DNA from: Rhodobacteraceae bacterium F11138 | Lineage (GTDB): Bacteria > Pseudomonadota > Alphaproteobacteria > Rhodobacterales > Rhodobacteraceae | DNA length: 64,000 nucleotides | Direction of reading: 5' to 3' | NCBI GenBank assembly: GCA_016521575.1 | Contig: JAEKDP010000002.1 | Location: forward strand, 124,001 to 188,000 | Shown here: positions 17,134-27,148 of the stretch, piece after piece | Position numbering within the stretch: position 1 is the stretch's first letter | How the letters are laid out: each line of letters opens with the position of its first letter | Translations under genes and position numbers: made by a program | The notes under the pieces: generated by a model | The model's input: only the letters and a program-made list of their open reading frames with translations | Told to the model about the DNA's origin: nothing | The model's database searches: none

Positions 17134-17372
17134 GATGTTCGTTCCTGTGTTGGCTCCGCGCAAACTAGCGGCTGATGTCCCGGGGGCAATCGAAAACACC
17201 GTTTCAGACATATTCGGGGTCGGGATTTCGATTGCCGGCTGTGCAAACGACCAGTATCCCGGGCGCGCTGTTCCCGGTTTCAGCGGTCAGACAGGAAGAG
17301 GCAGGCAAAAACGACATACGGGCGTCGAAAACGACCAAGCCCCTTTCGTAGCTTACCCCATGGTGGCGATTC

Positions 17373-18608
17373 ATGCGCATGTTGATTTCCTTCGCCGCCC
17401 TGTTCCTGTCAGTGGCCTTGTTGCAGTTGTCCACCGGAGGGGTCGGCCCGCTGGACGCCTTGTCCGGGCTGGAACTTGCCTTCAGCACTTCGGAAATCGG
17501 CCTGTTGGGGTCGGCGCATTTTGTCGGCTTTTTCATCGGCTGCTGGTGGGCACCGCGCCTGATGGGCAGTGTCGGACATTCCCGGGCCTTTGCCGCCTTT
17601 ACCGCGACCGGGGCGATTGGCCTGCTGGCGCATATGCTGGTGCTGGATCCCTATGCCTGGGCCGTGATGCGGATCATGTCCGGCCTCTGCGTCGCCGGGT
17701 GTTATACCGTGATCGAAGCCTGGTTGCAGTCCACCGTAACCAATGACAGCCGGGGGCGTACCATGGGGGTGTACCGGGTTGTCGACATGAGCGGATCGCT
17801 TTGCGCACAGCTGTTGATCGGCATCCTGACGCCGGCCAGCTATGTCAGCTACAACCTGCTGGCTATCCTGTGTTGTGCCGCCCTGATCCCGCTGACGCTG
17901 ACCACCGCAAAACAACCCGAAACCCCCAGCGCGCCCCGCCTGCGCCCTATGCTGGCGGTACAGATGTCGCCGCTGGCGGCGGCGGCCGTGATCGTGGCGG
18001 CGCTGTCCTCGGCCAGTTTCCGCATGATCGGCCCGGTTTACGGCCAGGAAGTCGGCCTGAGCGCGCCGCAGATCGGCTGGTTTCTGGCGACATTTGTTCT
18101 GGGCGGCGCGCTGGCACAATATCCCGTCGGGTGGCTGGCGGACCGGTTCGATCGCCGCTGGGTGTTGATCTGGCTGTCAGTGGCGGCCATCCTCAGTTCG
18201 ATGGTGACCATAGGCGCGCCGGGTTTCGGCCAGAACGGCGTGATGCTGGCCGCATTGTTGTTTGGCATGACGACATTTCCGATCTATTCCGTCGCCGCAG
18301 CCCACGCCCATGATTTTGCCGCTGATACCGAAAGGGTCGAACTGTCAGCCGCGTTGATGTTCTTCTTTGCCCTGGGGGCTATCGCCGCGCCGGTCGTTGC
18401 CTCGGTCCTGATCAGCCGGTTCGGTCCACATTCGATGTTCACGATGATCGCCGCAGGCCATGTGATCCTGGTCATGTTCGGACTGGCCCGGATGATCGTG
18501 CGCCCGGGCCCCGGGAACCGCACGCGGTATGTCTATTCGCCGCGCACCTCATTCCTGATCGGTCGACTGATGGGCCGCCAACGGGTGCGGCGCAACGGGG
18601 ATGACTGA
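17373..18608 (+). CDS. Major facilitator superfamily transporter (YcaD-like)
   Basis: The protein has 411 residues with about twelve membrane segments. The loop WLADRFDRRWVLIW matches the MFS motif between helices 8 and 9, and CVAGCYTVIEAWLQS is typical of the YcaD/UMF2 group. It is probably an exporter or importer of a small solute, with unknown substrate. A basic tail (GRLMGRQRVRRNGDD) closes it. The gene stands alone, divergent from the aldo/keto reductase gene and convergent with the unknown gene that follows. Confidence 0.92.
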   Translation: MRMLISFAALFLSVALLQLSTGGVGPLDALSGLELAFSTSEIGLLGSAHFVGFFIGCWWAPRLMGSVGHSRAFAAFTATGAIGLLAHMLVLDPYAWAVMRIMSGLCVAGCYTVIEAWLQSTVTNDSRGRTMGVYRVVDMSGSLCAQLLIGILTPASYVSYNLLAILCCAALIPLTLTTAKQPETPSAPRLRPMLAVQMSPLAAAAVIVAALSSASFRMIGPVYGQEVGLSAPQIGWFLATFVLGGALAQYPVGWLADRFDRRWVLIWLSVAAILSSMVTIGAPGFGQNGVMLAALLFGMTTFPIYSVAAAHAHDFAADTERVELSAALMFFFALGAIAAPVVASVLISRFGPHSMFTMIAAGHVILVMFGLARMIVRPGPGNRTRYVYSPRTSFLIGRLMGRQRVRRNGDD

Positions 18609-18691
18609 TACCACAAGGCCCGCCGCGACGGCCTGGGGTTTGCCGAGATCGTTTCGTGCAGCGCCAATGCGTCAGGTCCGCGCGAACCGGT

Positions 18692-19513
18692 TCAGAAGTC
18701 TGCCAGCACCGCCCGCGGATCGATCTTGGACATGGGAACAGCGCATTCCATCACGATCCGCACGCTGAGTTCGGGATTGATCCGGTCCTTGGACATCGCG
18801 ATACCGCGCTGCACGGCAAAGGCGCAGGCGGCAAAATAGTCGTCGGCATGCAGACCATAGCGCCCCAGGACGGGAAGGCAGCCGGAATAGTATCGTGTCA
18901 GCATCGTCTCGGGGCTGGTGTCGATCTCGATCCCGTCGGGCAAGCGCGGCACGCCGAAATCCGCTGATGTGGCAGATTGAGCCACCCGTTCGAACAGTTC
19001 CGGCAGATCGGGAAATCGTTCCGCCCCCAGGGACTTGGCCGTGCCCGCCGCCAGGTTGAACAGCGATATCTGCTGTTCGGCCAGCCGCCGGTTCAGGAAA
19101 CTGCCGAAATAGCGTTTGGTGCCATTCGGCAGGATCACCTGCATCGCATCCGGAGCCCGCAACGACAGTGAACCGTCATCCAGCCGCCGCACCAGGGCAT
19201 AGACGGTGCTGAAACCGGCAACCGCGCCCAGAAGTCCGAGGAAGTTTTCCAAACCGGACTCCGGTGTTGCGTCCTGCTGTTCGGCCAGATGTGCGACCAG
19301 GTCCTGGCCCGTGGTTCGCGCCCGGGCCAGCGGCGTTTCATCCAGTTGCGTGTCGGCGATCCCGCCTACCGGCCCGGTTGCAGGCTCCGACATTGGCCTG
19401 GCTGTGGCGCGCGCGATGGGGACGTTCGCACGGAGCGGGACAGACGTTGGGGACATGGTGTCCTGCGCCTTCGCCACAGCCAAGTTCGATGTTCGTTTTG
19501 TCTTGAAATACAT
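18692..19513 (-). CDS. Unknown protein, divergent from metG
   Basis: I do not recognise this 273-residue protein. The first 60 residues are rich in Ala, Thr, Pro and Arg and look disordered. The rest looks ordered, with GLENFLGLLGAVAGFSTVYA, a beta-rich part (DGSLSLRAPDAMQVILPNG) and a later helix with MLTRYYSGCLPVLGRYGLHA. No signal peptide or catalytic motif stands out. The ATG at 19513 has GGGA six bases upstream; a GTG at 19525 is the alternative start. It is divergent from metG and convergent with the MFS gene. Confidence 0.7.
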   Translation of the reverse strand: MYFKTKRTSNLAVAKAQDTMSPTSVPLRANVPIARATARPMSEPATGPVGGIADTQLDETPLARARTTGQDLVAHLAEQQDATPESGLENFLGLLGAVAGFSTVYALVRRLDDGSLSLRAPDAMQVILPNGTKRYFGSFLNRRLAEQQISLFNLAAGTAKSLGAERFPDLPELFERVAQSATSADFGVPRLPDGIEIDTSPETMLTRYYSGCLPVLGRYGLHADDYFAACAFAVQRGIAMSKDRINPELSVRIVMECAVPMSKIDPRAVLADF

Positions 19514-19721
19514 TTCTGTTCCCACTCATTACATCGCCACTGGTGCCAGACTGCTGGGCAATTCTGGCCAAATTCGGACGGCAAAACGACGATTTCCAGA
19601 TGTACGGGTTTTCCCCTGTTGCGAGTTTCCAGTCGGTCAGCCCGCAGATCCATCGCGCCGACTGGCGCTGCCGCGCGCGATGATGTAACGGGAACGCAAA
19701 CCGACCAAAGGCAAGACCCAC

Positions 19722-21431
19722 ATGGCACGCATTCTCATCACCTCGGCGCTTCCGTATATCAACGGCATCAAACATCTTGGCAATCTGGTCGGCAGCCAGC
19801 TGCCCGCGGATCTGTATGCCAGATACATGCGCGGACGTGGCAACGAAGTGCTGTTTCTCTGTGCTACCGACGAACATGGCACGCCGGCCGAACTGGCCGC
19901 CGCCAAAGCCAACAAGCCCGTTGCCGATTATTGCGCCGAAATGCACGAAGTACAGGCCGACATCGCCCGCCGTTTCGGGCTGAGTTTCGACCATTTCGGG
20001 CGCTCGTCCAGCCCGCAGAACCATCGGCTGACCCAGCATTTCGCCGGAGTTCTTGCCCAGCGGGGGCTGATCCGCGAGGTGCAGGAGAAACAGGTATATT
20101 CCAACGCCGATGGCCGGTTCCTGCCGGATCGCTATATCGAAGGCACATGCCCGAACTGCGGCTATGATCGCGCACGCGGCGATCAGTGCGAAAACTGCAC
20201 CAAGCAGCTGGACCCCACGGATCTGATCGACCCGCGCAGCGCCGTATCCGGCAGCACCGATCTCGAGGTGCGCGAAACCAAGCATCTCTATCTGTGCCAA
20301 TCCGCGCTCAAGGACGATCTGGACGCATGGATCGACAGCAAGACCGACTGGCCGGTCCTGACCACGTCGATTGCCAAGAAATGGCTGCATGACGGCGACG
20401 GGTTGCAAGACCGCGGGATCACCCGCGATCTGGACTGGGGCATCGCGGTCAAAAAGGGCGATGAGGACTGGCCCGGCATGGAGGGCAAGGTGTTCTATGT
20501 CTGGTTCGATGCCCCCATCGAATACATCGCCTGCGCCGCCGAATGGGCCGAGGCGACGGGCAATGACTGGGAACGCTGGTGGCGCACCGACAAGGGCGCT
20601 GACGAAGTGCGCTATGTTCAGTTCATGGGCAAGGACAATGTGCCGTTTCACACCCTGTCGTTTCCGGCCACGCTTTTGGGGTCGGGCGAGCCGTGGAAGA
20701 TGGTCGACCATCTGAAATCATTCAACTATCTCAACTATGACGGCGGCCAGTTCAGCACCAGCCAGGGGCGCGGCGTATTCATGGATCAGGCGATTAAGAT
20801 CCTGCCGGCGGATTATTGGCGCTGGTGGCTTCTGAGCCATGTGCCCGAAAGCTCCGACAGCGAATTCACCTGGGAGAACTTCCAGCAATCAGTGAACAAG
20901 GACCTGGCCGACGTCTTGGGCAATTTCGTCAGCCGCATCACCAAGTTCTGCCGCAGCAAATTCGGCGAGACCGTGCCCGAGGGGGGCGCATTCGGCGAAC
21001 AGGAACTGGCTCTGATCGAGGAATTGACCACCCGCACCCGCGCCTATGAAACCCATATGGCCAACATGGACGTGCGCAAGTCAGCACAGGAGCTGCGGGC
21101 GCTCTGGGCCGCGGGCAATGAATATCTGCAAAGCGCGGCCCCCTGGTCCACGTTCAAGGCCGATCCGCAGCGCGCCGCCGTACAGGTCCGGCTGGGGCTG
21201 AACCTGATCCGGTTCTATGCGGTGCTCAGCGCGCCCTTCATTCCCGATGCGGCCGAAAGAATGCTGCAGGCCGTGAACACATCCGACACCGACTGGCCCG
21301 ACGATGTGGCAAGCGCACTGAACGTATTGCCTGCTGGCCATGAGTTCAGCGTGCCGGACGCGCTGTTCGCCAAGATCACCGACGAGCAGCGCGAAGACTG
21401 GGAAACCCGGTTTTCGGGGATCCGCGACTGA
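19722..21431 (+). CDS. metG: Methionyl-tRNA synthetase
   Basis: This 569-residue class I synthetase charges tRNA-Met. The HIGH-type motif reads HLGN (residues 17-20) after [12 protein letters not shown] zinc knuckle has [17 protein letters not shown] near residue 145. The KMSKS-type loop reads [10 protein letters not shown] near residue 348. That variant loop is usual for the alphaproteobacterial single-zinc form, as far as I recall. The C-terminus lacks the extra dimerisation domain of the E. coli enzyme. It is monocistronic and convergent with the isocitrate-lyase-like gene, with a large hairpin between them. Confidence 0.97.
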   Translation: MARILITSALPYINGIKHLGNLVGSQLPADLYARYMRGRGNEVLFLCATDEHGTPAELAAAKANKPVADYCAEMHEVQADIARRFGLSFDHFGRSSSPQNHRLTQHFAGVLAQRGLIREVQEKQVYSNADGRFLPDRYIEGTCPNCGYDRARGDQCENCTKQLDPTDLIDPRSAVSGSTDLEVRETKHLYLCQSALKDDLDAWIDSKTDWPVLTTSIAKKWLHDGDGLQDRGITRDLDWGIAVKKGDEDWPGMEGKVFYVWFDAPIEYIACAAEWAEATGNDWERWWRTDKGADEVRYVQFMGKDNVPFHTLSFPATLLGSGEPWKMVDHLKSFNYLNYDGGQFSTSQGRGVFMDQAIKILPADYWRWWLLSHVPESSDSEFTWENFQQSVNKDLADVLGNFVSRITKFCRSKFGETVPEGGAFGEQELALIEELTTRTRAYETHMANMDVRKSAQELRALWAAGNEYLQSAAPWSTFKADPQRAAVQVRLGLNLIRFYAVLSAPFIPDAAERMLQAVNTSDTDWPDDVASALNVLPAGHEFSVPDALFAKITDEQREDWETRFSGIRD

Positions 21432-21461
21432 AGCCTTCCGCCCTTGATTGGATTTATCCCG

Positions 21462-21510
21462 TATCACCTATCGCATTGAAATCTTTGATTTCAGGCAGCG
21501 ATGGGTGATA
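21462..21510. terminator. Long imperfect hairpin between convergent metG and lyase-like gene
   Basis: TATCACCTATCGC (21462-21474) pairs with GCGATGGGTGATA (21498-21510) with one G-T wobble. Inside it TGAAATC (21477-21483) pairs perfectly with GATTTCA (21487-21493) around a 3-nt loop. There is no U-run, so it may stop both convergent transcripts through structure alone or protect their 3' ends. Confidence 0.55.
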
Positions 21511-21515
21511 CAGGT

Positions 21516-22400
21516 TCAAGGCCGATTGCCATCGGAATTGCGACGCGACGTGTCATAGGCGGCGGATGTTTCATAATAGGCGTCAAATCCTATCCGGCGG
21601 CGCAGTTCGCTGAAATCCATCAGCTGCGGCGCGCGCTCGGTATCATCGGCGAGGGCCTGCAATGTGGATGCCATCGCCTGCATCGCGGCGGCCATCAATG
21701 TCAGCGGATAGGCGGCGATCGAATAGCCGATTTCGCGCAACGCGGCATGCCCGGGATCGGGGGTTTCACCGCCTTCGACGATATTCGCCATCTTCGGTCC
21801 CGGCAGATCCGCGCAGACACGACGCATTTCCTCGATGCTCCGGGGGGCCTCGACAAACAGGATATCCGCCCCGAGTTCATGGAACTTCGCCGCCCGCGCG
21901 ACCGCTTCGCTCAACCCATGTTCATGGCGCGCATCCGTGCGGGCCAGAATCAGGATATCATCGTCGGCACGGGCATCCACCGCTGCCTTGATCCGGTCGA
22001 ACGCCTCATCGCGCCCCACCACGGCTTTGCCCGGCGTGTGCCCGCACCGTTTCGGCGCCAGCTGGTCTTCGATCATCACCGCCGCACATCCCGCGCGGGA
22101 AAATCCCCGCACCGTCCGGCGCACGTTCATCGCGTTGCCATACCCGGTGTCACCATCCGCGATCAGCGGAATCGAGATCGCCTCGGTGATGTTGCGCGCG
22201 CTGTCTACGACCTCGCCATAGGACATCAGACCCAGATCCGGCGCGCCGATTCGCGAGGCCGAGGCGGCAAAACCGGACATGAAGGTCAGTCCGAAACCGC
22301 CCTGCTGGATCATCCGCGCCGACAGCGCGTCATAACAACAGGGCATCACATGCAGTTTGTCCTGCGCCAGCAGCGCGCGCAAAATGTTGCTTTGGGTCAT
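21516..22400 (-). CDS. Isocitrate lyase/PEP mutase superfamily enzyme
   Basis: The protein has 294 residues from the ATG at 22400 (MTQSNILRALLA); the longer frame overlaps the TRAP permease gene. It has the superfamily marks DGDTGYG and IEDQLAPKRCGH, the latter holding the catalytic Cys of the lyases, so a C-C lyase such as 2-methylisocitrate or 2,3-dimethylmalate lyase, or an oxaloacetate decarboxylase, is more likely than a mutase. It starts 7 bp after the DctM gene and closes a TRAP transport operon, so it probably acts on the imported carboxylic acid or a derivative of it. Confidence 0.88.
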   Translation of the reverse strand: MTQSNILRALLAQDKLHVMPCCYDALSARMIQQGGFGLTFMSGFAASASRIGAPDLGLMSYGEVVDSARNITEAISIPLIADGDTGYGNAMNVRRTVRGFSRAGCAAVMIEDQLAPKRCGHTPGKAVVGRDEAFDRIKAAVDARADDDILILARTDARHEHGLSEAVARAAKFHELGADILFVEAPRSIEEMRRVCADLPGPKMANIVEGGETPDPGHAALREIGYSIAAYPLTLMAAAMQAMASTLQALADDTERAPQLMDFSELRRRIGFDAYYETSAAYDTSRRNSDGNRP

Positions 22401-22407
22401 GACCGTC

Positions 22408-23682
22408 TCACAGTTTGAAAGGAAGATACAGCGCCAGATCCGGCCAGACATACAGGATTGCGACGCAAACGAACATCAACAACAGAAATGGCATCACGCC
22501 GCGCGCCACTTCGCCAAGCCGGGTACGCGCCACGGCCTGGATGACATACAGGTTCAATCCGACCGGCGGCGTTATCAATGCGCATTCGACCATCACCACC
22601 ATGAAAATGCCGAACCAGATCGGATCCAGTCCCATGGCCAGCGCGGACGGCAACAGCACAGGCGTCATGATCAGCACCATCGACAGGGCTTCGAACACCA
22701 GCCCCATCACCAGAAGCACCCCGGCCACCACCAGAACGAAGATCAGTGGCGTTTCGATCGACTGGGCGATCAGGGCCGATATGTCCTGTGGAATGCGATA
22801 CAGGGTGATGGCCTTGCCGAACACCTTGGCCCCGGCAATGATCAGGATGATCGCGACCGTGGTGATCATCGAGTCAAACACTGCCTCGCGAAAGCCCTGC
22901 CAGGACAGCGACCGCAACAGCACCACGGTCACGAAAAGCGCGGCGGTGAACCCGATGGCGGCAGCTTCGGTCGGGGTGAACGCCCCGGTATAGATGCCGC
23001 CGATGATCAGCACCGCCAAGGCCATGGACGGCAAGGCACGCAGGGATGCGGCGCGGCGTTCGGCCATCGTGGCGGAGGCAACGCCCTGTTGGACCGTCGT
23101 CACCTGCGCGTAGATCATTGAATAGGCAACGAACAGTATCACCAGCACAAGGCCCGGACCGACGCCGGCCAGAAACAGCGCTCCGACGGATTCTTCGGTG
23201 ATGAACCCATAGACAATCATCGGAATGGACGGCGGGATCAGGATTCCCAAAGTCCCGCCTGCCGCCAGAAGACCATAGACGAACCGCCGATCATAACCGC
23301 GTTCGATCATCGCCGGGATCGCGACCGTCCCGATGGTGGCCGCGGTCGCCACGGAACTGCCGCTGATGGCGGCGAATATCGCGCAGGAAATGATGGTGGC
23401 CACCGCCAGCCCACCCGGCCAGTGACCGACCCATGAATTGACCGCCGCGAACAGATCGTCGCCAACCCCGCCCTTGAGCAGCACATTGGCCATCAACAGG
23501 AAAAGCGGCACCGCCAGCAAGATGAACCCGTCCAGCGTGGACAGGATCGCCTGCGGAGCCATCAGGGGCGAGAACCCGCCCAGGATCAGCAGCGCCAGCC
23601 CCATGCCCCCCAGGGCAAAGGCAACCGGAACCCGCGCCAGCAACAATGTGAACAGTGACGCGAGAATCAGAACAATCGTCAT
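22408..23682 (-). CDS. dctM: TRAP transporter large permease (DctM)
   Basis: This 424-residue membrane protein has about twelve hydrophobic segments and DctM phrases such as LTLLLARVPVAFALGGMGLA, GSSVATAATIGTVAIPAM and LGILIPPSIPMIVYGF. It forms the sodium-coupled translocation unit of a tripartite ATP-independent carboxylate importer. Its ATG overlaps the DctQ stop by ATGA. The isocitrate-lyase-like gene follows by 7 bp. Confidence 0.95.
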   Translation of the reverse strand: MTIVLILASLFTLLLARVPVAFALGGMGLALLILGGFSPLMAPQAILSTLDGFILLAVPLFLLMANVLLKGGVGDDLFAAVNSWVGHWPGGLAVATIISCAIFAAISGSSVATAATIGTVAIPAMIERGYDRRFVYGLLAAGGTLGILIPPSIPMIVYGFITEESVGALFLAGVGPGLVLVILFVAYSMIYAQVTTVQQGVASATMAERRAASLRALPSMALAVLIIGGIYTGAFTPTEAAAIGFTAALFVTVVLLRSLSWQGFREAVFDSMITTVAIILIIAGAKVFGKAITLYRIPQDISALIAQSIETPLIFVLVVAGVLLVMGLVFEALSMVLIMTPVLLPSALAMGLDPIWFGIFMVVMVECALITPPVGLNLYVIQAVARTRLGEVARGVMPFLLLMFVCVAILYVWPDLALYLPFKL

Positions 23683-24176
23683 TCCACCACTGTCTCCCGA
23701 TCCGCAGCCCGCCCCTGGGCCGAGCGCAGCGTTTCAATCAACGCCTGCACGAACAGCAGGGCAAAGCCGACCGGAACCGCAAGCTCGACCACCCAACTTG
23801 GCAGATCCAGCATGGAACCGGTCGTGCGTCCGCGTTCAAACGAGTCCTGGAAGATCCCCCAGCCGAACCAGGCCACGATGGCGCTGAAAGCCGCGACCAT
23901 CAGCATGGCAACCGCCTCGATCCGGTTCTGCGCCGCCTGTGGCAGCAACCGGATCACCGCATCCACCGCGATGTGCCGCCGCGCCGACAGCAGCCACGGC
24001 ATCCCCATCAGGCAGCCCCAGATCAGACAAAGCTGGCTAAGCTCTGCCGCCCAGATCGTCGGGCGGACAAAGAAATAGCGGGCGATGACCTCATAGGTCA
24101 GCATCAATCCTGCCGCGCAGAACAACACCGCCGCGACCCAGGCCAGCGCCCGCACGAAACCTTCAAACCAGGGCAT
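23679..24176 (-). CDS. dctQ: TRAP transporter small permease (DctQ)
   Basis: This 165-residue protein has four membrane segments, with the family phrases YEVIARYFFVRPTIWAAEL and LLSARRHIAVDAV. It pairs with DctM to form the membrane part of the TRAP transporter. It lies 21 bp after the binding-protein gene and overlaps dctM by 4 bp, so the three subunits are encoded in the usual P-Q-M order. Confidence 0.93.
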   Translation of the reverse strand: MPWFEGFVRALAWVAAVLFCAAGLMLTYEVIARYFFVRPTIWAAELSQLCLIWGCLMGMPWLLSARRHIAVDAVIRLLPQAAQNRIEAVAMLMVAAFSAIVAWFGWGIFQDSFERGRTTGSMLDLPSWVVELAVPVGFALLFVQALIETLRSAQGRAADRETVVE

Positions 24177-24197
24177 CGGCTGCCTTCAAAGCAGAGG

Positions 24198-25190
24198 TCA
24201 CAGGCCCTCGGCCGCGTTCAGAACCGTGGCCCCCAGGTCGCCCGACTTGGCCCGATACGAGTCATAGACCGGTGTCGAAGCGGCCTTCCACGCCTCGATC
24301 TCGGCATCGGTGGGCGTGTACAGTGTCATGCCGTTTTCCTCGGCGGCGTCATAGGCTTCGGCCTCGATCTGGCTCATCCTGTCGCGCACGTCAGCCTCGG
24401 CAATCAGCGCCGCCTGCTGGATCATGTCGCGATGTTCGCCCGGCAGTTCGTTCCACCAGTCGGTGTTCACCACGACGATGAATTCGATATCCGCATGGTT
24501 GGTGACGGTGATGGTATCCATCACTTCCCACAGCTTGCGGGATTTGACACCGGACACGCCGGTCATGCCCACATCCACGGTGCCGCGCTGATAGGCCAGA
24601 TACTGTTCCGAACCCGAGATCAGCGTCGGCGCGCCCCCTGTCGCCGACACGAAATCGCCCAGCGTCTTGCCGAACACGCGGACTTTCTTGCCTTTCATGT
24701 CCTCGGGCGATTTCAGCGGTGCGTCCTTGGTCAGCATGATTGCGCCGCCATAGGCCTGCCACCACAGCACTGTGCTGCCGGTGTCCTTGATCGCCTCGTC
24801 GATGGGGCCACGCACGCCGGAATCCGCGGCCACGGCTGCCCGCACCTTGTCTTCGCTGTTCAGCAGAAACGGCAAATAAAAGACATCGACCGCGGGAATA
24901 TCCCCGACATACCGCGTCAGAGAGGCAACGCCCGCCTCGATCGCGCCCGAGCCAACGGCTGCGGGAACTTCCTTGTCCTTGTACAGTTGCGCCGAGTCAT
25001 AGATTTCGACCTCGATCGCGCCTTCGGATATCTTTTCGACCTCTTCCTTGAACAGGGCCAGATTTTGCCCCAGGTGGCTTTTCAGTGGCAATTGCAGCGA
25101 AATCCGCATCGTGGTCTCGGCCGCGAACGCCTGCGACGATACCATTCCCAGAGCCAGTGCCGCACCGGCGAAAAGATGCTTGGTGAACAT
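24198..25190 (-). CDS. dctP: TRAP transporter periplasmic binding protein (DctP)
   Basis: This 330-residue protein has a Sec signal peptide (about residues 1-23, ending SSQAFAAE) and the DctP fold. GKKVRVFGKT carries the conserved Arg that usually binds the substrate carboxylate, and IEFIVVVNTDWWNEL is typical. It captures an organic acid in the periplasm and passes it to DctQM. The enzyme at the end of the operon hints at a small branched or dicarboxylic acid, but the ligand is not defined by the sequence. Confidence 0.93.
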   Translation of the reverse strand: MFTKHLFAGAALALGMVSSQAFAAETTMRISLQLPLKSHLGQNLALFKEEVEKISEGAIEVEIYDSAQLYKDKEVPAAVGSGAIEAGVASLTRYVGDIPAVDVFYLPFLLNSEDKVRAAVAADSGVRGPIDEAIKDTGSTVLWWQAYGGAIMLTKDAPLKSPEDMKGKKVRVFGKTLGDFVSATGGAPTLISGSEQYLAYQRGTVDVGMTGVSGVKSRKLWEVMDTITVTNHADIEFIVVVNTDWWNELPGEHRDMIQQAALIAEADVRDRMSQIEAEAYDAAEENGMTLYTPTDAEIEAWKAASTPVYDSYRAKSGDLGATVLNAAEGL

Positions 25191-25295
25191 TGTGATGATC
25201 CTCCCCGACCATATGTTGTCGGCGCAGCTTATTGAACGCGCCCCGGATCACAAGCCTCTGAGTCAGAAAATCGTCGATCCGGGCAAATCCGGGCG

Positions 25296-27074
25296 TCAGA
25301 TCACGCCGCCCGACAGCGCAACCCCCAATCCCAGCAGCGCAACGGCCAGCCGCGCCAAGGGGTGACGCAGGGCGATCAGGCCGAAACTGATCAGCGCCAG
25401 CCCCAGCGCCAGCCTCGCAAATGCGAACATGGCGTCGCTTGGTGCCTGGGCCAGGCGCAGGATGTCCGGATTGGCAATCATACCCAGCGGAATGACATAC
25501 AGCCCGACCCCCAGCGCCATGGCGGACAGCGCGACCTTGATCCAGTTCTCGCCGATCATGCCTGCGGCAATGAACACCGCGCCACATACCGGGGGCGTGA
25601 TGGTGGACAGCAGTGCGAACCAGAACACGAACAGATGCGCCTGCAACGGGTCCAGCCCCTGATCGATCAGCGCCGGCCCCGCCACCGAAACGCAGATCAC
25701 ATAGGCGGCCGTGGTCGGCACCTCCATCCCCAGCACAAGACAAGCCAGCGCCGTCAGCAACAGGGACGGCCACAGCACGCCGCCCGAGGCGGACAGAATC
25801 AGCGAGGTGATCTTGACCCCCAGTCCCGTCACCGCCAGCACGCCAACAATGATGGACGCGCAGAAGATGATCGCCGCAATCATCGCAACCTGACGCGCCG
25901 CCGTCAGCAATGCCCTGGACAGGCGCGCCGCCACCAGTGCGCGGCCCAAACGGCCATCACGGCCAAAGAACAACAGAACGCCCCCTGCAAGGATCGCCAT
26001 GCAGGCGGCATATTGCGGCGTGAAACCCGCACCGAACATGCCCCACAACAGGATCGAGAACGGCACCGCAAAAAAGCCCGAAGTGATCAGCACATCGCGC
26101 CGCGCCGGACGGTCCGCAGGATCGATGCCACGCAGCTCCACCCTGCGGGCATAGGCATTGATTCCCATCCAGACCGCAAAGAAATACAACACGGCGGGCA
26201 GAAACGCGGCGGCAATGATGCCCGTATATGGCACCCCTGTCAGCTCAACCATGACAAAGGCTCCGGCCCCCATCAGAGGCGGCATGATCTGCCCCCCCGA
26301 AGAGGCGACCGCCTCAACCGCCGCCGCCAGACGTTTCGGATATCCCAGACGTGTCATTGCTGGCAGCGTGATCGCCCCCGTGGACGCCACATTGGCCGAG
26401 GCCGAGCCCGAAATCGACCCGAACAGCGCCGATGACAGGACTGAAACCTTGGCCGCGCCCCCTTTCAGGCGCCCCGCTGCGGCAGCGGCCAGGTTCATGA
26501 ACCCCTGCCCGGCCTCGCCCGCATTCAGCACAGCACCGAAAATGACAAAGATCGAAACGACGCCGACAGACACCGCTGTCAGGCTGCCCCATATTCCGCC
26601 CTCGGCAATGGTCATGGTGCCCAGGAAGCTTTTCAGTGGCGTGCCCGAATGCCCGAACTCGCCCGGAATGTGCTGACCCAGCATCGCATAGGCCAAAGCC
26701 GCCACCGCCACCAAAGGCAACGGCCAGCCGATCGCCCGTCGCGCGGCTTCGATCACGCAGACCAACAAGACGACCGCCACCGCCAGCTGAAAGCGGTTTT
26801 CCAGAAATCCGTACTGATCGCCCAGAGCCGCGTGGTTGAAGGCAATCCACAGCGCCGCCGATACGCCTGACACGGCAAGCACCGCGCCCGTAACCCGCTG
26901 CATCCCGGTTCTTGCATCAAAGACAAAAATCCACGGCAGCACAAAGGCCAGATGCAGCGGGCGGCTGACCAGATTGGGCACCAGGCCCCAGAAGATCAGG
27001 CCGATATGAAACGCCACCATGACAGCGGCAAGGATCAGCCAGAACAGGCGTGCAAACTGTGTGTCATTGCTCAT
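25296..27074 (-). CDS. Fused TRAP permease (DctQM type) of a TAXI system
   Basis: This 592-residue protein has a small-permease-like N-terminal part of about 130 residues joined to a DctM-like part (SGSASANVASTGAITLPAM, GGQIMPPLMGAGAFVM, TTAAYVICVSVAGPALI). Such 4TM/12TM fusions work with TAXI binding proteins, and the TAXI gene lies 74 bp upstream on the same strand. The substrate is not known; some TAXI systems take up glutamate or alpha-keto acids. Confidence 0.92.
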   Translation of the reverse strand: MSNDTQFARLFWLILAAVMVAFHIGLIFWGLVPNLVSRPLHLAFVLPWIFVFDARTGMQRVTGAVLAVSGVSAALWIAFNHAALGDQYGFLENRFQLAVAVVLLVCVIEAARRAIGWPLPLVAVAALAYAMLGQHIPGEFGHSGTPLKSFLGTMTIAEGGIWGSLTAVSVGVVSIFVIFGAVLNAGEAGQGFMNLAAAAAGRLKGGAAKVSVLSSALFGSISGSASANVASTGAITLPAMTRLGYPKRLAAAVEAVASSGGQIMPPLMGAGAFVMVELTGVPYTGIIAAAFLPAVLYFFAVWMGINAYARRVELRGIDPADRPARRDVLITSGFFAVPFSILLWGMFGAGFTPQYAACMAILAGGVLLFFGRDGRLGRALVAARLSRALLTAARQVAMIAAIIFCASIIVGVLAVTGLGVKITSLILSASGGVLWPSLLLTALACLVLGMEVPTTAAYVICVSVAGPALIDQGLDPLQAHLFVFWFALLSTITPPVCGAVFIAAGMIGENWIKVALSAMALGVGLYVIPLGMIANPDILRLAQAPSDAMFAFARLALGLALISFGLIALRHPLARLAVALLGLGVALSGGVI

Positions 27075-27148
27075 GCGGCAGGTCCTGCGAAAAACGTTTC
27101 AGGCCGGACGACATGCCGCCCGGCCTGATGATTGCCATGAGGAGCGGA

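Noticed and set aside
23655-25235. A 526-codon plus-strand open frame across the DctP-DctQ genes
   Set aside because: Spans two genuine minus-strand genes and their junction, so it cannot be a real gene.
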